A DNA stretch of 42,190 nucleotides, from positions 1 through 42,190 of the IMG/VR virus record IMGVR_UViG_3300021378_000054. One strand, written 5' to 3'. A program made the translations under genes and the position numbers. Under the pieces are notes generated by a model that had not been told where the DNA came from, searched no databases, and worked only from the letters and a program-made list of their open reading frames with translations. This document shows, piece after piece, positions 9,391 through 16,352 of this stretch. The stretch's first letter is position 1. Each line of letters begins with the position of its first letter. This stretch comes from a virus.

Positions 9391-10982
9391 TGAGTGATTT
9401 AAGAGATTTTACTGGAAAAAATAGAAGGTTTACTGGTACTGGAAGTATTAAAGTTCCGGGAGGCACATCAGCACAACGGCCAACTGGATCAGTAGGTGAA
9501 CTTAGATATAATTCTACTTTAGGTTTTTTAGAGCAATACAATTCAACAGGTTGGGCAGGTATTGATGCTCCGCCAACTGTTAGTAATCAAACTGGTACAA
9601 TTTATGAAGCAACCGACGCTACTATTACTATTACAGGATCAAATTTTAAAACTGGATCACAAGTACAAGTAACTGGTGCAGGTGTTAGTAACATTGACAG
9701 AACACTTTCAACAACTTTTGTAAACTCAGGTGAACTCACTTGTGCAACAAATGCGGCAACTGTTAACTTTGTTCCAGCACAGAGTTATGGAATAAAAGTA
9801 ACTAATCCATCAGGACTTTCAGCAGTGTTAGAACCAGCGGGAACAATTAATACATTTCCAGTTTGGTCAACAGGAGCAGGAAGTGTTGCTACAATTTATG
9901 ATAGTGGTAGATCAGGTTATCCTACAATTACACTTACAGCAACAGATGCTGACGGTGGAACTCCTACATACTCAATAGTAAGTGGATCAGTTCCGTCAGG
10001 AATGACTTTTAATGCTAATGGTACAATTACAGGTACAGCAAGTGCCCAAGGATCAGACACAACTTCAAACTTTACTGTTAGAGCAACAGACAACGAAGGT
10101 GACACACTAGATAGAGCATTTTCTATTACAGTTAAAGCACCAGTAACATCAACTTATACATCCACAGGCGGATTTACTTTCAACGTACCAACTGGCGTTA
10201 GTTCAGTTAGAGTACTTGTAGTTGCAGGTGGTGGTGGCGGTGGTACACGTAATGGTGGTGCTAACTCCGGCGGTACTGACGGTGGTGCAGGTGCAGGAGC
10301 AGGCGGCATGATTGATGTACCTAGTTTCCCAGTTAGTCCAGGAGGATCCGTAAGTGGATCAATCGGACGTGGAGGCTTCGGAGGCGCTAACGGTTACTCA
10401 GGTGGAGAGACACCAGGAGAAAAAGGAACAAATACTACATTCGGAACACTAACAGCAATTGGTGGTGGTTACGGTGGCTGTGGTCCAGGAGGACCAATAG
10501 CAAACGGTGGGCCAGGTGGATCAGGCGGTGGACGTGGAGGCGGAGGTTCTGCAAGTGGACCAACAGGATCTGCAGAACAACCAGGACAACCAGGAGATAG
10601 TGGAACATACGGTTACGGTAATGCTGGTGGACCAAATCCAAACCAATCACCATATTCAGGAGCAGGTGGCGGCGGCGCTGGTGGAGTCGGCGGTACTGGT
10701 GGTAACGGACGTAGAGCACCAGGTGGTTCAGGACGTAACTCAGATATTTCAGGTTCAACAGTAACATACGCTGGAGGCGGTGGAGGAGGATCAGGATCTT
10801 CTACTAGTATTGGTGCAGGAGGCGGCTCTGGAGGAGGCGGCTTTGGTGGTGAGCCAGGTCAAAACGGCGGCGACGGTAGTAATAACCGTGGTGCTGGCGG
10901 TGGCGGTGGCGCAGGTGCTAACCCATCAGGTGGTGGCGCAGGTGGCCGTGGTGGACCAGGTATTGTTATTGTAAGATACTAA
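9390..10982 (+). CDS. Glycine-rich adhesin-like tail fibre protein
   Basis: 530 residues. It starts with an RPTGSVGELRYNSTL...W unit (about 24-55) seen in the other fibres, followed by an IPT/TIG-like domain (about 65-145), a cadherin-like/putative Ig domain (about 150-250, with TATDADGGTPTYSI and RATDNEGDTL), and then about 260 residues dominated by Gly, with many GGGGGG, GGPGG and GQPGDSG runs and few large hydrophobics. Glycine-rich tips of this sort serve as receptor-binding regions in phage adhesins such as T-even gp38, though that is a parallel and not clear homology. IPT and Ig modules also occur near the C-terminus of the protein at 22204, so this gene and its upstream neighbour together resemble that longer protein split in two. 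It faces a minus-strand oxygenase gene tail to tail, 5 bases away. Confidence 0.75.
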   Translation: MSDLRDFTGKNRRFTGTGSIKVPGGTSAQRPTGSVGELRYNSTLGFLEQYNSTGWAGIDAPPTVSNQTGTIYEATDATITITGSNFKTGSQVQVTGAGVSNIDRTLSTTFVNSGELTCATNAATVNFVPAQSYGIKVTNPSGLSAVLEPAGTINTFPVWSTGAGSVATIYDSGRSGYPTITLTATDADGGTPTYSIVSGSVPSGMTFNANGTITGTASAQGSDTTSNFTVRATDNEGDTLDRAFSITVKAPVTSTYTSTGGFTFNVPTGVSSVRVLVVAGGGGGGTRNGGANSGGTDGGAGAGAGGMIDVPSFPVSPGGSVSGSIGRGGFGGANGYSGGETPGEKGTNTTFGTLTAIGGGYGGCGPGGPIANGGPGGSGGGRGGGGSASGPTGSAEQPGQPGDSGTYGYGNAGGPNPNQSPYSGAGGGGAGGVGGTGGNGRRAPGGSGRNSDISGSTVTYAGGGGGGSGSSTSIGAGGGSGGGGFGGEPGQNGGDGSNNRGAGGGGGAGANPSGGGAGGRGGPGIVIVRY

Positions 10983-10995
10983 AACAATTAGTTTT
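10981..10995. terminator. Weak AT-rich hairpin between convergent genes
   Basis: AAAAC (10981-10985), loop AATTA, GTTTT (10991-10995). The stem can extend imperfectly with the flanking CT and TAG. It covers both stop codons of the convergent genes and is followed by T-rich sequence. With only five A/T-rich pairs, a terminator role is tentative. Confidence 0.3.
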
Positions 10996-11611
10996 GTAGT
11001 TTTATATTTCCACTTAAACTTATACGATAATCATTAGAAGTATAAAACGGATTTACATAGTGTAACATTTCTGAAGGAAACATACATATTTTTCCTTCAA
11101 AGTTTTTGTCTACATGTATATTGTAAGTTTTTATTTTACCTAACCCATCTGTATATAAAAAATTAAACATACTTGTCTTACTTCCTTGATTTACATTGCC
11201 AAAGTAGTCTAATTCTTCTTGTAAATCATAAGGTATCTTTAACCATATTACAAAACTAAAAACACCACTGTGAGAATGAGGAGGATTAAATTCATGCTTC
11301 TTTTGAAAATTAACCCAATGGTTGTGTAATCCTAACGGAGCATCGTTGAATAATACATTGTAATCTTTAAGGTAATTTGGATATTTTTCATTATAATCTG
11401 TAATAAGATTGTTTAAGAAAATATCTAAATCTGTGTCATAGTCTAAAGCATATTCGTGTTTAATATGTCCTACTAGATTGTCATTGAAACTATTTCCTTT
11501 TGTAAAATCTTGTTGTAAGTTATCAGTAATAGTATCGAGTTTAGTTTTTAGTTGTGTAGGTAGATCACAAAGAATAACTCCTACTTCGCCTACTTCTATA
11601 AAATTATTCAT
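10988..11611 (-). CDS. 2OG-Fe(II) oxygenase-like protein, HxH type
   Basis: 207 residues, last gene of the minus-strand operon. The start at 11611 is chosen because this ATG overlaps the preceding stop (ATGAATAA); the frame is open further upstream, but that would overlap the upstream gene more. The core resembles the phage family of putative 2OG-Fe(II) oxygenases (TIGR02466/PF13759-like): FNPPHSHSGVFSFVIWL supplies H112 and H114, then MFPSEMLHYVNPF supplies H184, and R196 in DYRISLSG is the likely 2OG carboxylate anchor. Such enzymes use 2OG and O2 to hydroxylate a substrate at Fe(II). The substrate is unknown; the neighbouring Gly/Pro-rich fibre is a candidate only by position. Confidence 0.65.
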   Translation of the reverse strand: MNNFIEVGEVGVILCDLPTQLKTKLDTITDNLQQDFTKGNSFNDNLVGHIKHEYALDYDTDLDIFLNNLITDYNEKYPNYLKDYNVLFNDAPLGLHNHWVNFQKKHEFNPPHSHSGVFSFVIWLKIPYDLQEELDYFGNVNQGSKTSMFNFLYTDGLGKIKTYNIHVDKNFEGKICMFPSEMLHYVNPFYTSNDYRISLSGNIKLQN

Positions 11612-12260
11612 GAGTTGGATTTTCTTTTGGACCTGGAAATAATTTCCATTGTTTATCACTATCCCATTTGCGAGTTTCAGGACCCATACCAAGCATAGGT
11701 CTAGTATCATATTTTAAAACTGCTTTAGGACCTTTTGCTCTTACAAAAAAGAAAAAAGCATTTATTTGTTCTGTTCCCTCGTAAGGATCTCTCCAATGAA
11801 AAAGTTCATTACCTTTATATAATACTGCATCCCCGGGTTCTTGTACAATATATTTTCTTTCGCCTTGCAACGTTTCCATTCCTAAGTGCCACGGGTGATT
11901 AGGATCTGTTTTAACACATAATGATACACTAAATTCACTACTACTTCGGTCAATATGATATTTCATTTCTGCACCTGTATAGTATATTCTTGCATAGGTA
12001 TATGTAGGAAAAACAGGTTCTCCTATTTCTTTTTCAACAATATCCTTTATTATTGTATCACTTAAACTTTCAAATGCTAAAGCACTGTACCAACTAAAAC
12101 TATTTTCAACCATCTCATCTTGATAGGGAAATTTATGTCCATCTCTAACAGCCGCAGTGGCAATGTCTTTTGCCATTTCAAATTCACGAGCCGCTACTCT
12201 GCAAACTTCTTTAGGAACTGCACTTTTAATTTCTTTATATAAATCCTTTTTAAAACTCAT
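11604..12260 (-). CDS. 2OG-Fe(II) oxygenase, HxD type (prolyl-4-hydroxylase-like)
   Basis: 218 residues. FPTYTYARIYYTGAEMKYHI precedes the metal motif H102-I-D104. The distal ligand is H155 in KGNELFHWRDPY, with R157 nearby. The same layout (PTYxYxRLY ... HxDRxxxE ... LYKGxExxHWR) is found in the products at 14854 and 32551, so the three are paralogues. Expected reaction: 2OG- and O2-dependent hydroxylation. It starts 1 base after the upstream oxygenase gene and overlaps the next by 8 bases, so it is part of one operon. Substrate unknown. Confidence 0.75.
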   Translation of the reverse strand: MSFKKDLYKEIKSAVPKEVCRVAAREFEMAKDIATAAVRDGHKFPYQDEMVENSFSWYSALAFESLSDTIIKDIVEKEIGEPVFPTYTYARIYYTGAEMKYHIDRSSSEFSVSLCVKTDPNHPWHLGMETLQGERKYIVQEPGDAVLYKGNELFHWRDPYEGTEQINAFFFFVRAKGPKAVLKYDTRPMLGMGPETRKWDSDKQWKLFPGPKENPTHE

Positions 12261-12261
12261 T

Positions 12262-12858
12262 TTAACTTCTTTCTTGTATAAAGTTGTAAGATATTGTTAT
12301 TCTATCATTGCTGTTATTATGACGTTCTACACTATGACTAGTATCACTAGTAAACATTAATAGTTTACCTGCATCAACATTGTAGTTAATAGTACCAAAT
12401 GTATTATTAGAAAATTCTTCATATTCTATATGAAACATCTCATTTTTAGGACTTTTAAAATATACCTTTGCACTATCTTTATCTCCTGCTAACATATAAA
12501 TTGCACTTATAGTTAGACCAGGGTGTACATGAAACTCTTGGTAATCATTTTTATCGTATATATTAAACCAACTACAATGTGGGATTAATGTATTTTTAAT
12601 TTTAAGCATTTGAGCATAATTATTAACTTGTTCTGATACCCATTTATTAAGTGTAGAAAATTTTTCATCTTCAAAACAATCATGTTTTCCGTCACTAGTA
12701 TTATATGTATCTTTAGACAACCAGTCTTGTCCTCCCGGCTGTACAGACAGTTTTAAATTTTTACAATGCTCAATTAAATCTTTTTCTATTTTATCATGAT
12801 GAGGATTAAAAACATATCCTATAGTAGTAGGGAACCAATGTTCTAATTGAATACTCAT
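12262..12858 (-). CDS. 2OG-Fe(II) oxygenase, TIGR02466-like (HxH type)
   Basis: 198 residues. It opens with LEHWFPTTIGYVF, matching the start pattern of this family (xxxxFPTxIxxxx). The core EFHVHPGLTISAIYML gives H110 and H112; SDTSHSVERH gives H175; R186 in NDRITISYNF is the likely 2OG-binding arginine. The family normally shows HxHxxxxxSGVYY, so this copy is slightly divergent (TISAIYM). The gene begins with a 4-base ATGA overlap with the carbamoyltransferase stop, so the two are translated together. Confidence 0.75.
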   Translation of the reverse strand: MSIQLEHWFPTTIGYVFNPHHDKIEKDLIEHCKNLKLSVQPGGQDWLSKDTYNTSDGKHDCFEDEKFSTLNKWVSEQVNNYAQMLKIKNTLIPHCSWFNIYDKNDYQEFHVHPGLTISAIYMLAGDKDSAKVYFKSPKNEMFHIEYEEFSNNTFGTINYNVDAGKLLMFTSDTSHSVERHNNSNDRITISYNFIQERS

Positions 12859-14516
12859 TTTATTAATACTCCTAATTCGGGAACATACAAATAATCAATT
12901 TTGCTTTTTTGTAGAGTATCTATAGCATCTTGTATTGTTTCAACTATACAATCGCCTGCAAGATTAAAACTTGTATTAAACAATATAGGAACCTGTGTTA
13001 TATTTTCAAATTCTTTTATTAGTTTATAAAAATTTGGATTTTGTTTTTGTGTGAGTGTTTGTACTCTACATGTATTATCTATATGATTAATTGCAGGTAT
13101 ACTATCTATCTTATTTTTTACTGTATCTACAGCGTACATCATATATGGAGATTCATCTAAGCCTGCCATATCAAACCAATCATTTACTTTTTCCAAAAGT
13201 ATAGTTCCTGCAAACGGCCTAAACCATTCTCTGTTTTTAACAGTGTTTACAATATCTTTTCCTTTTGGATTGCGTGGATCAAAAAGTATTGATCTATTAC
13301 CTAATGCTCTAGGCCCACCTTCGCTTCTACCTTGATATATAGCAACAATATTTCCATCAGCAATTAGATTTGCGACTGTTTTAGCATCTGTATTGCTGTA
13401 TGTAGTAGTTTGTATGTCATCAAGTGTTAACGTGTACTGTAGGCCCGTGTATAGCGTTTTAAGAGGCCTTTTAGTAGTGTCTTTAGTACTTGTATGGTGC
13501 AAGTATTTGGCCGCACCAAAACTTGTTCCAGCATCACTACTAATTGGTTCTATGTATAAATTAATATTTTTTGGTAAGCGTTTTTTGTAATAATAATTGG
13601 CAACACAATTTAAAAAATAACCACCTGATAAACAAACATTATTGTGTCCAGTTTTTTCTACCAATCTAATTATATCATTCAGTACTTTGTGTTGTGTTGC
13701 TTCTTGTAAAGCACGAGCAAAATTTGCTTGTATTTGAAAATCATCTGTATCTAAATATGGATAATTTTTTACGTTTAATGTAACTTCTTTTGTAGTTGAT
13801 AATTCATTATTAAACAATTCTGGATTAATTTTATTATCTACATATATAGGAGGAACATTAGGATCAGGCTTACCGTAACTTGCCATTCCCATTACTTTTC
13901 CAGCATCTAATTCGTGAAATCCAAAATGTTTTGCTGTTTTTTGGAAGGCTAATCCTTCACTTACGGTGTTTGTATAAGTTACATTGTCGCTGGTATAGTT
14001 ACAGTCAAACGGAACATAAACTTCTCTTTCAACTTGATAAAACATGTTAGGATAGGAACCTTCAAATACACTTGATATTTCTCTACCATAACTTCCTGAT
14101 TTAAAATTGCTGTCTGTAATAGGATATTCACTGCCCATGCCATCTTTTACTATACATAGTGCAGTGTCAAATCCACTGTTGTAAAAAGCATGTGCGGCAT
14201 GTAAGAAATGATGATCCATTCCATAATCACATACATCAAATCCTTTGTCTAAAAAACTTTTATTTAGACCTTGTACATATTCGCTATACACATCACTTGA
14301 AGTAAAATCTTCAAAAGTTTTTAGATTATTACATCCTGCAATAGCAAGACTGTCAATATCTTTTGTATATGTTTTTAGTTTGTTTAATGTTAAAAAAGGA
14401 TATGAATCGTATTTTATGTTTGATAGTCTTTCATTTTCCAGATGGAATTTAAGTTCCCCATTTTCTAAATAGGTCACTGCACTATTATGGATACGATTAA
14501 TACCTACTACTTTCAT
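12855..14516 (-). CDS. Carbamoyltransferase, NodU/CmcH/TobZ family
   Basis: 553 residues, full length for the family. The N-terminal part is ASKHA-like: GINRIHNSA with H10, then the signature HHFLHA (H102, H103, H106) and KDG with D125, which are the expected metal and carbamoyl-adenylate residues. The C-terminal YrdC-like half shows LSGGYFLNCVANYYY (about 295-310), EPISSDAGTSFGAA (about 325) and SEGGPRALGNRSILFDPR (about 397-412), which are hallmark motifs. Family members transfer a carbamoyl group from carbamoyl phosphate, via carbamoyl-AMP, to a hydroxyl group of a sugar or antibiotic. It lies between oxygenases in an ATGA-coupled operon, so an oxygenase could create the hydroxyl that it carbamoylates; that link is inference. 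Confidence 0.9.
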   Translation of the reverse strand: MKVVGINRIHNSAVTYLENGELKFHLENERLSNIKYDSYPFLTLNKLKTYTKDIDSLAIAGCNNLKTFEDFTSSDVYSEYVQGLNKSFLDKGFDVCDYGMDHHFLHAAHAFYNSGFDTALCIVKDGMGSEYPITDSNFKSGSYGREISSVFEGSYPNMFYQVEREVYVPFDCNYTSDNVTYTNTVSEGLAFQKTAKHFGFHELDAGKVMGMASYGKPDPNVPPIYVDNKINPELFNNELSTTKEVTLNVKNYPYLDTDDFQIQANFARALQEATQHKVLNDIIRLVEKTGHNNVCLSGGYFLNCVANYYYKKRLPKNINLYIEPISSDAGTSFGAAKYLHHTSTKDTTKRPLKTLYTGLQYTLTLDDIQTTTYSNTDAKTVANLIADGNIVAIYQGRSEGGPRALGNRSILFDPRNPKGKDIVNTVKNREWFRPFAGTILLEKVNDWFDMAGLDESPYMMYAVDTVKNKIDSIPAINHIDNTCRVQTLTQKQNPNFYKLIKEFENITQVPILFNTSFNLAGDCIVETIQDAIDTLQKSKIDYLYVPELGVLIK

Positions 14517-14857
14517 TCAACTTTAAAATCTTTAATTACACCAAATAACTGATCTAATTTTCTTATGTCATCTGTTATACTACAAACAGGATATAGAACC
14601 CCATTATCTTCTACATGTCCTTGTATGTTGACATATTGTCCACCTTCTTTACATGCTTTTACAAATAAACTTTCTTCAGGGTTTATTTTAGGCATAGGAT
14701 CTAATGCAAAGTTTTTCTTAACTAGTTCGTTTACAATTAAAGGATCACCGTGTTGTTGCATAAGACGTAATATTTCAACTGCCGCCTTTTTATGTTCATC
14801 ATTTAAATTATCGTAATTAAACATTTCTTCACTTAGGTTGTTTAAATCAAAACTCAT
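14513..14857 (-). CDS. Unknown 114-residue protein in the oxygenase/carbamoyltransferase operon
   Basis: I do not recognise the family. The start at 14857 is preferred over an in-frame ATG at 14914 because it overlaps the previous stop by ATGA and has a strong ribosome binding site. The first 60 residues look helical and acidic (SEEMFNYDNLNDEHKKAAVE). The second half looks like beta strands, with ACKEGGQYVNIQGHVEDNGV and two cysteines (ACKEG, PVCSI). There is no membrane segment. Being tied by 4-base overlaps to an oxygenase upstream and the carbamoyltransferase downstream, it may be an accessory or carrier subunit; this is inference. Confidence 0.7.
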   Translation of the reverse strand: MSFDLNNLSEEMFNYDNLNDEHKKAAVEILRLMQQHGDPLIVNELVKKNFALDPMPKINPEESLFVKACKEGGQYVNIQGHVEDNGVLYPVCSITDDIRKLDQLFGVIKDFKVE

Positions 14858-15522
14858 TTTTCTCTCCTTGTTTGGAACCCTCTTGGTATACCTAAAATAG
14901 GGCGGCCATCCCATTTTTTAGCAAAAGGACCATCTTCGTCGTTGTAATGTAAGAATACCTGTGCATGATTGCGTCCTTTAAAAGGTTCACGCCAGTGATC
15001 TATCTCATGACCTCTGTATATAATCATATCACCTGGATAAAGTTTTATAGGTAGTTCTTCACCGTTTTTATTTTGTACCCACATAGGCCAATTATAATCT
15101 GGATATGTATTTTGATCTACATTTTCAACATCATAACCAATACAAAGTGTTGTACTAATTTCACAACTAGGTCGATCTTTGTGTCTTACTAGTTCATCGT
15201 TTTGTGTATACAATCTATAATAACTATAGGTAGGAATAGTATTAGAGCCTGTATAATTTTGCATGATATTAGATGCTTCATTTAAAATTGTATCAAACAT
15301 TGGATCTCCATACCTACTGTATGCCCCGGGTGCTTGTGGATCAATCCAATTACCGTCCCAATGCTCGTTGTATAAATCTATATCATTTTGATATTTGTAA
15401 TCTGAACGTTGTACATTTATCTTTATATATTCATAAAGTATGTGTGCAAATTGCTTATCTATAAAGTTGTTGATTACAACATAACCATTATCTTTAAAAA
15501 AATTTTGAATTTCGTCGCTCAT
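14854..15522 (-). CDS. 2OG-Fe(II) oxygenase, HxD type (prolyl-4-hydroxylase-like)
   Basis: 222 residues. The N-terminus FFKDNGYVVINNFIDKQFAH is a typical opening of phytanoyl/prolyl-hydroxylase-like oxygenases. IPTYSYYRLYTQNDELVRH leads to H114-K-D116, and the distal region YRGHEIDHWREPF supplies H176. It is a paralogue of the products at 11604 and 32551. It overlaps the upstream gene by 4 bases (ATGA) and the downstream unknown by 4 bases. Substrate unknown. Confidence 0.75.
   Translation of the reverse strand: MSDEIQNFFKDNGYVVINNFIDKQFAHILYEYIKINVQRSDYKYQNDIDLYNEHWDGNWIDPQAPGAYSRYGDPMFDTILNEASNIMQNYTGSNTIPTYSYYRLYTQNDELVRHKDRPSCEISTTLCIGYDVENVDQNTYPDYNWPMWVQNKNGEELPIKLYPGDMIIYRGHEIDHWREPFKGRNHAQVFLHYNDEDGPFAKKWDGRPILGIPRGFQTRREK
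14862..14869 (-). promoter_or_regulatory. Strong ribosome binding site that fixes a start
   Basis: On the minus strand the sequence reads AAGGAGAG, four bases before the ATG at 14857. This supports the shorter 114-residue form of the downstream protein and suggests extra ribosome loading mid-operon, inside the end of the preceding oxygenase gene. Confidence 0.6.
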
Positions 15523-16274
15523 CTAAATGGCCTTCCTAAACTCCATAGTACTAAACTGTACCTTGTACCTTTTGTTACAGGAGTAACACAATGGGGTAAA
15601 AAACTAGGAAATACAATTATACTTCCCCGTGGGCGTATTTCCTCGCATGTATGAAAACGATTGCCGCTGTCTGTATGTTCACCAAAATCGAACTTTAAAT
15701 CTCCACCTTCATAACTTTCAGGTTCAGCAATATTGATTGTTACACTTAACTTTCTTACTTTTCCTACCATGTCTGGATTAAGTGTGTGTCCTGTAGGAAT
15801 TCTGCCTTCATCTTCGTGTGTTATACCTGGAATAAATCTTTTAAATTTTCCTAAATGGTCGCTGTTTCCGTCTCTGTGCCACCCATAAAATCCTGCAGGA
15901 TTATATTTTGTAAATTGAAAAGATTCGTGAAAATCAATATCAAAGTTCCAGCCTGCATTGTAATTTGCTAGTTCTACATATGGAGTAATTTCATCATAAA
16001 CCCATTCATCATCTAACCAAGATACTTCACTATCTCTTACGTAAGTAGATTCTGGCTGAATACCTTCTTCAATTAACTCACTACGGGTTTTATCTGTTTG
16101 GGGATTTGCTTCTGGTTTGTTACTTTTTTCTCCACCTCCCCACGTCCAACCTTCCGCAGAACCTTCATTCTGTTTGATTTCTTCTATTTTGTTTTTGCCT
16201 AACGCAAGTACACTATCGCAAAACTCGTTTGATAGTGCAGACGTATAGAACCAATAATTGTGTTTTAACAGCAT
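15519..16274 (-). CDS. 2OG-Fe(II) oxygenase, prolyl-4-hydroxylase-type (PF13640-like), first gene of minus operon
   Basis: 251 residues. The core is the clearest of the nine oxygenases: FTKYNPAGFYGWHRDGNSD gives H133 and D135, a middle strand SVTINIAEPESYEGGDLKF follows, and VFPSFLPHCVTPVTKGTRY gives H228 and R238 (2OG-binding). This is the standard P4H/PHD-type double-stranded beta-helix layout. A roughly 35-residue stretch near 38-75 is rich in charged residues and Gly/Trp (AEGWTWGGGEKSNK). It heads the seven-gene minus operon and is divergent from a fibre gene 78 bases away. Substrate unknown; peptidyl proline or lysine in fibres is one possibility. Confidence 0.8.
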   Translation of the reverse strand: MLLKHNYWFYTSALSNEFCDSVLALGKNKIEEIKQNEGSAEGWTWGGGEKSNKPEANPQTDKTRSELIEEGIQPESTYVRDSEVSWLDDEWVYDEITPYVELANYNAGWNFDIDFHESFQFTKYNPAGFYGWHRDGNSDHLGKFKRFIPGITHEDEGRIPTGHTLNPDMVGKVRKLSVTINIAEPESYEGGDLKFDFGEHTDSGNRFHTCEEIRPRGSIIVFPSFLPHCVTPVTKGTRYSLVLWSLGRPFR

Positions 16275-16296
16275 ATACTTAATTATGTTATATATT

Positions 16297-16338
16297 TTAC
16301 GTAAAGCGTATCTTTGGCTACACGCTAAATATACGTAA
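16297..16338. promoter_or_regulatory. Imperfect dyad in the divergent intergenic region
   Basis: TTACGTA (16297-16303) and AGCGT (16305-16309) are mirrored by ACGCT (16322-16326) and TACGTAA (16332-16338). The arms sit between the first gene of the minus operon and the plus-strand fibre gene at 16353, and the right arm overlaps a late-promoter-like box. It could be an operator for both directions or an RNA hairpin in the 5' leader; the sequence alone does not decide. Confidence 0.4.
16325..16331 (+). promoter_or_regulatory. Late-promoter-like box CTAAATA
   Basis: CTAAATA lies 21 bases before the ATG at 16353, followed by a good ribosome binding site (AAGGAA, about 16340-16345). T4-type late promoters are TATAAATA, and marine relatives use related AT-rich boxes read by the gp55-type sigma factor. 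Spacing is right for a late fibre gene. Confidence 0.4.
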
Positions 16339-16352
16339 CAAGGAATAATCGT

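Noticed and set aside
10435-10974. Open frames on both strands over the Gly-rich region
   Set aside because: Shadows of GGT/GGC/GGA repeats; products are low complexity (Val/Gln/Leu or His/Leu-rich).
11612-11710. N-terminal extension of the last minus-operon oxygenase to 11710
   Set aside because: The extra 33 residues overlap the upstream oxygenase in another frame and do not resemble the family; the ATG at 11611 in an 8-base overlap is the normal operon pattern.
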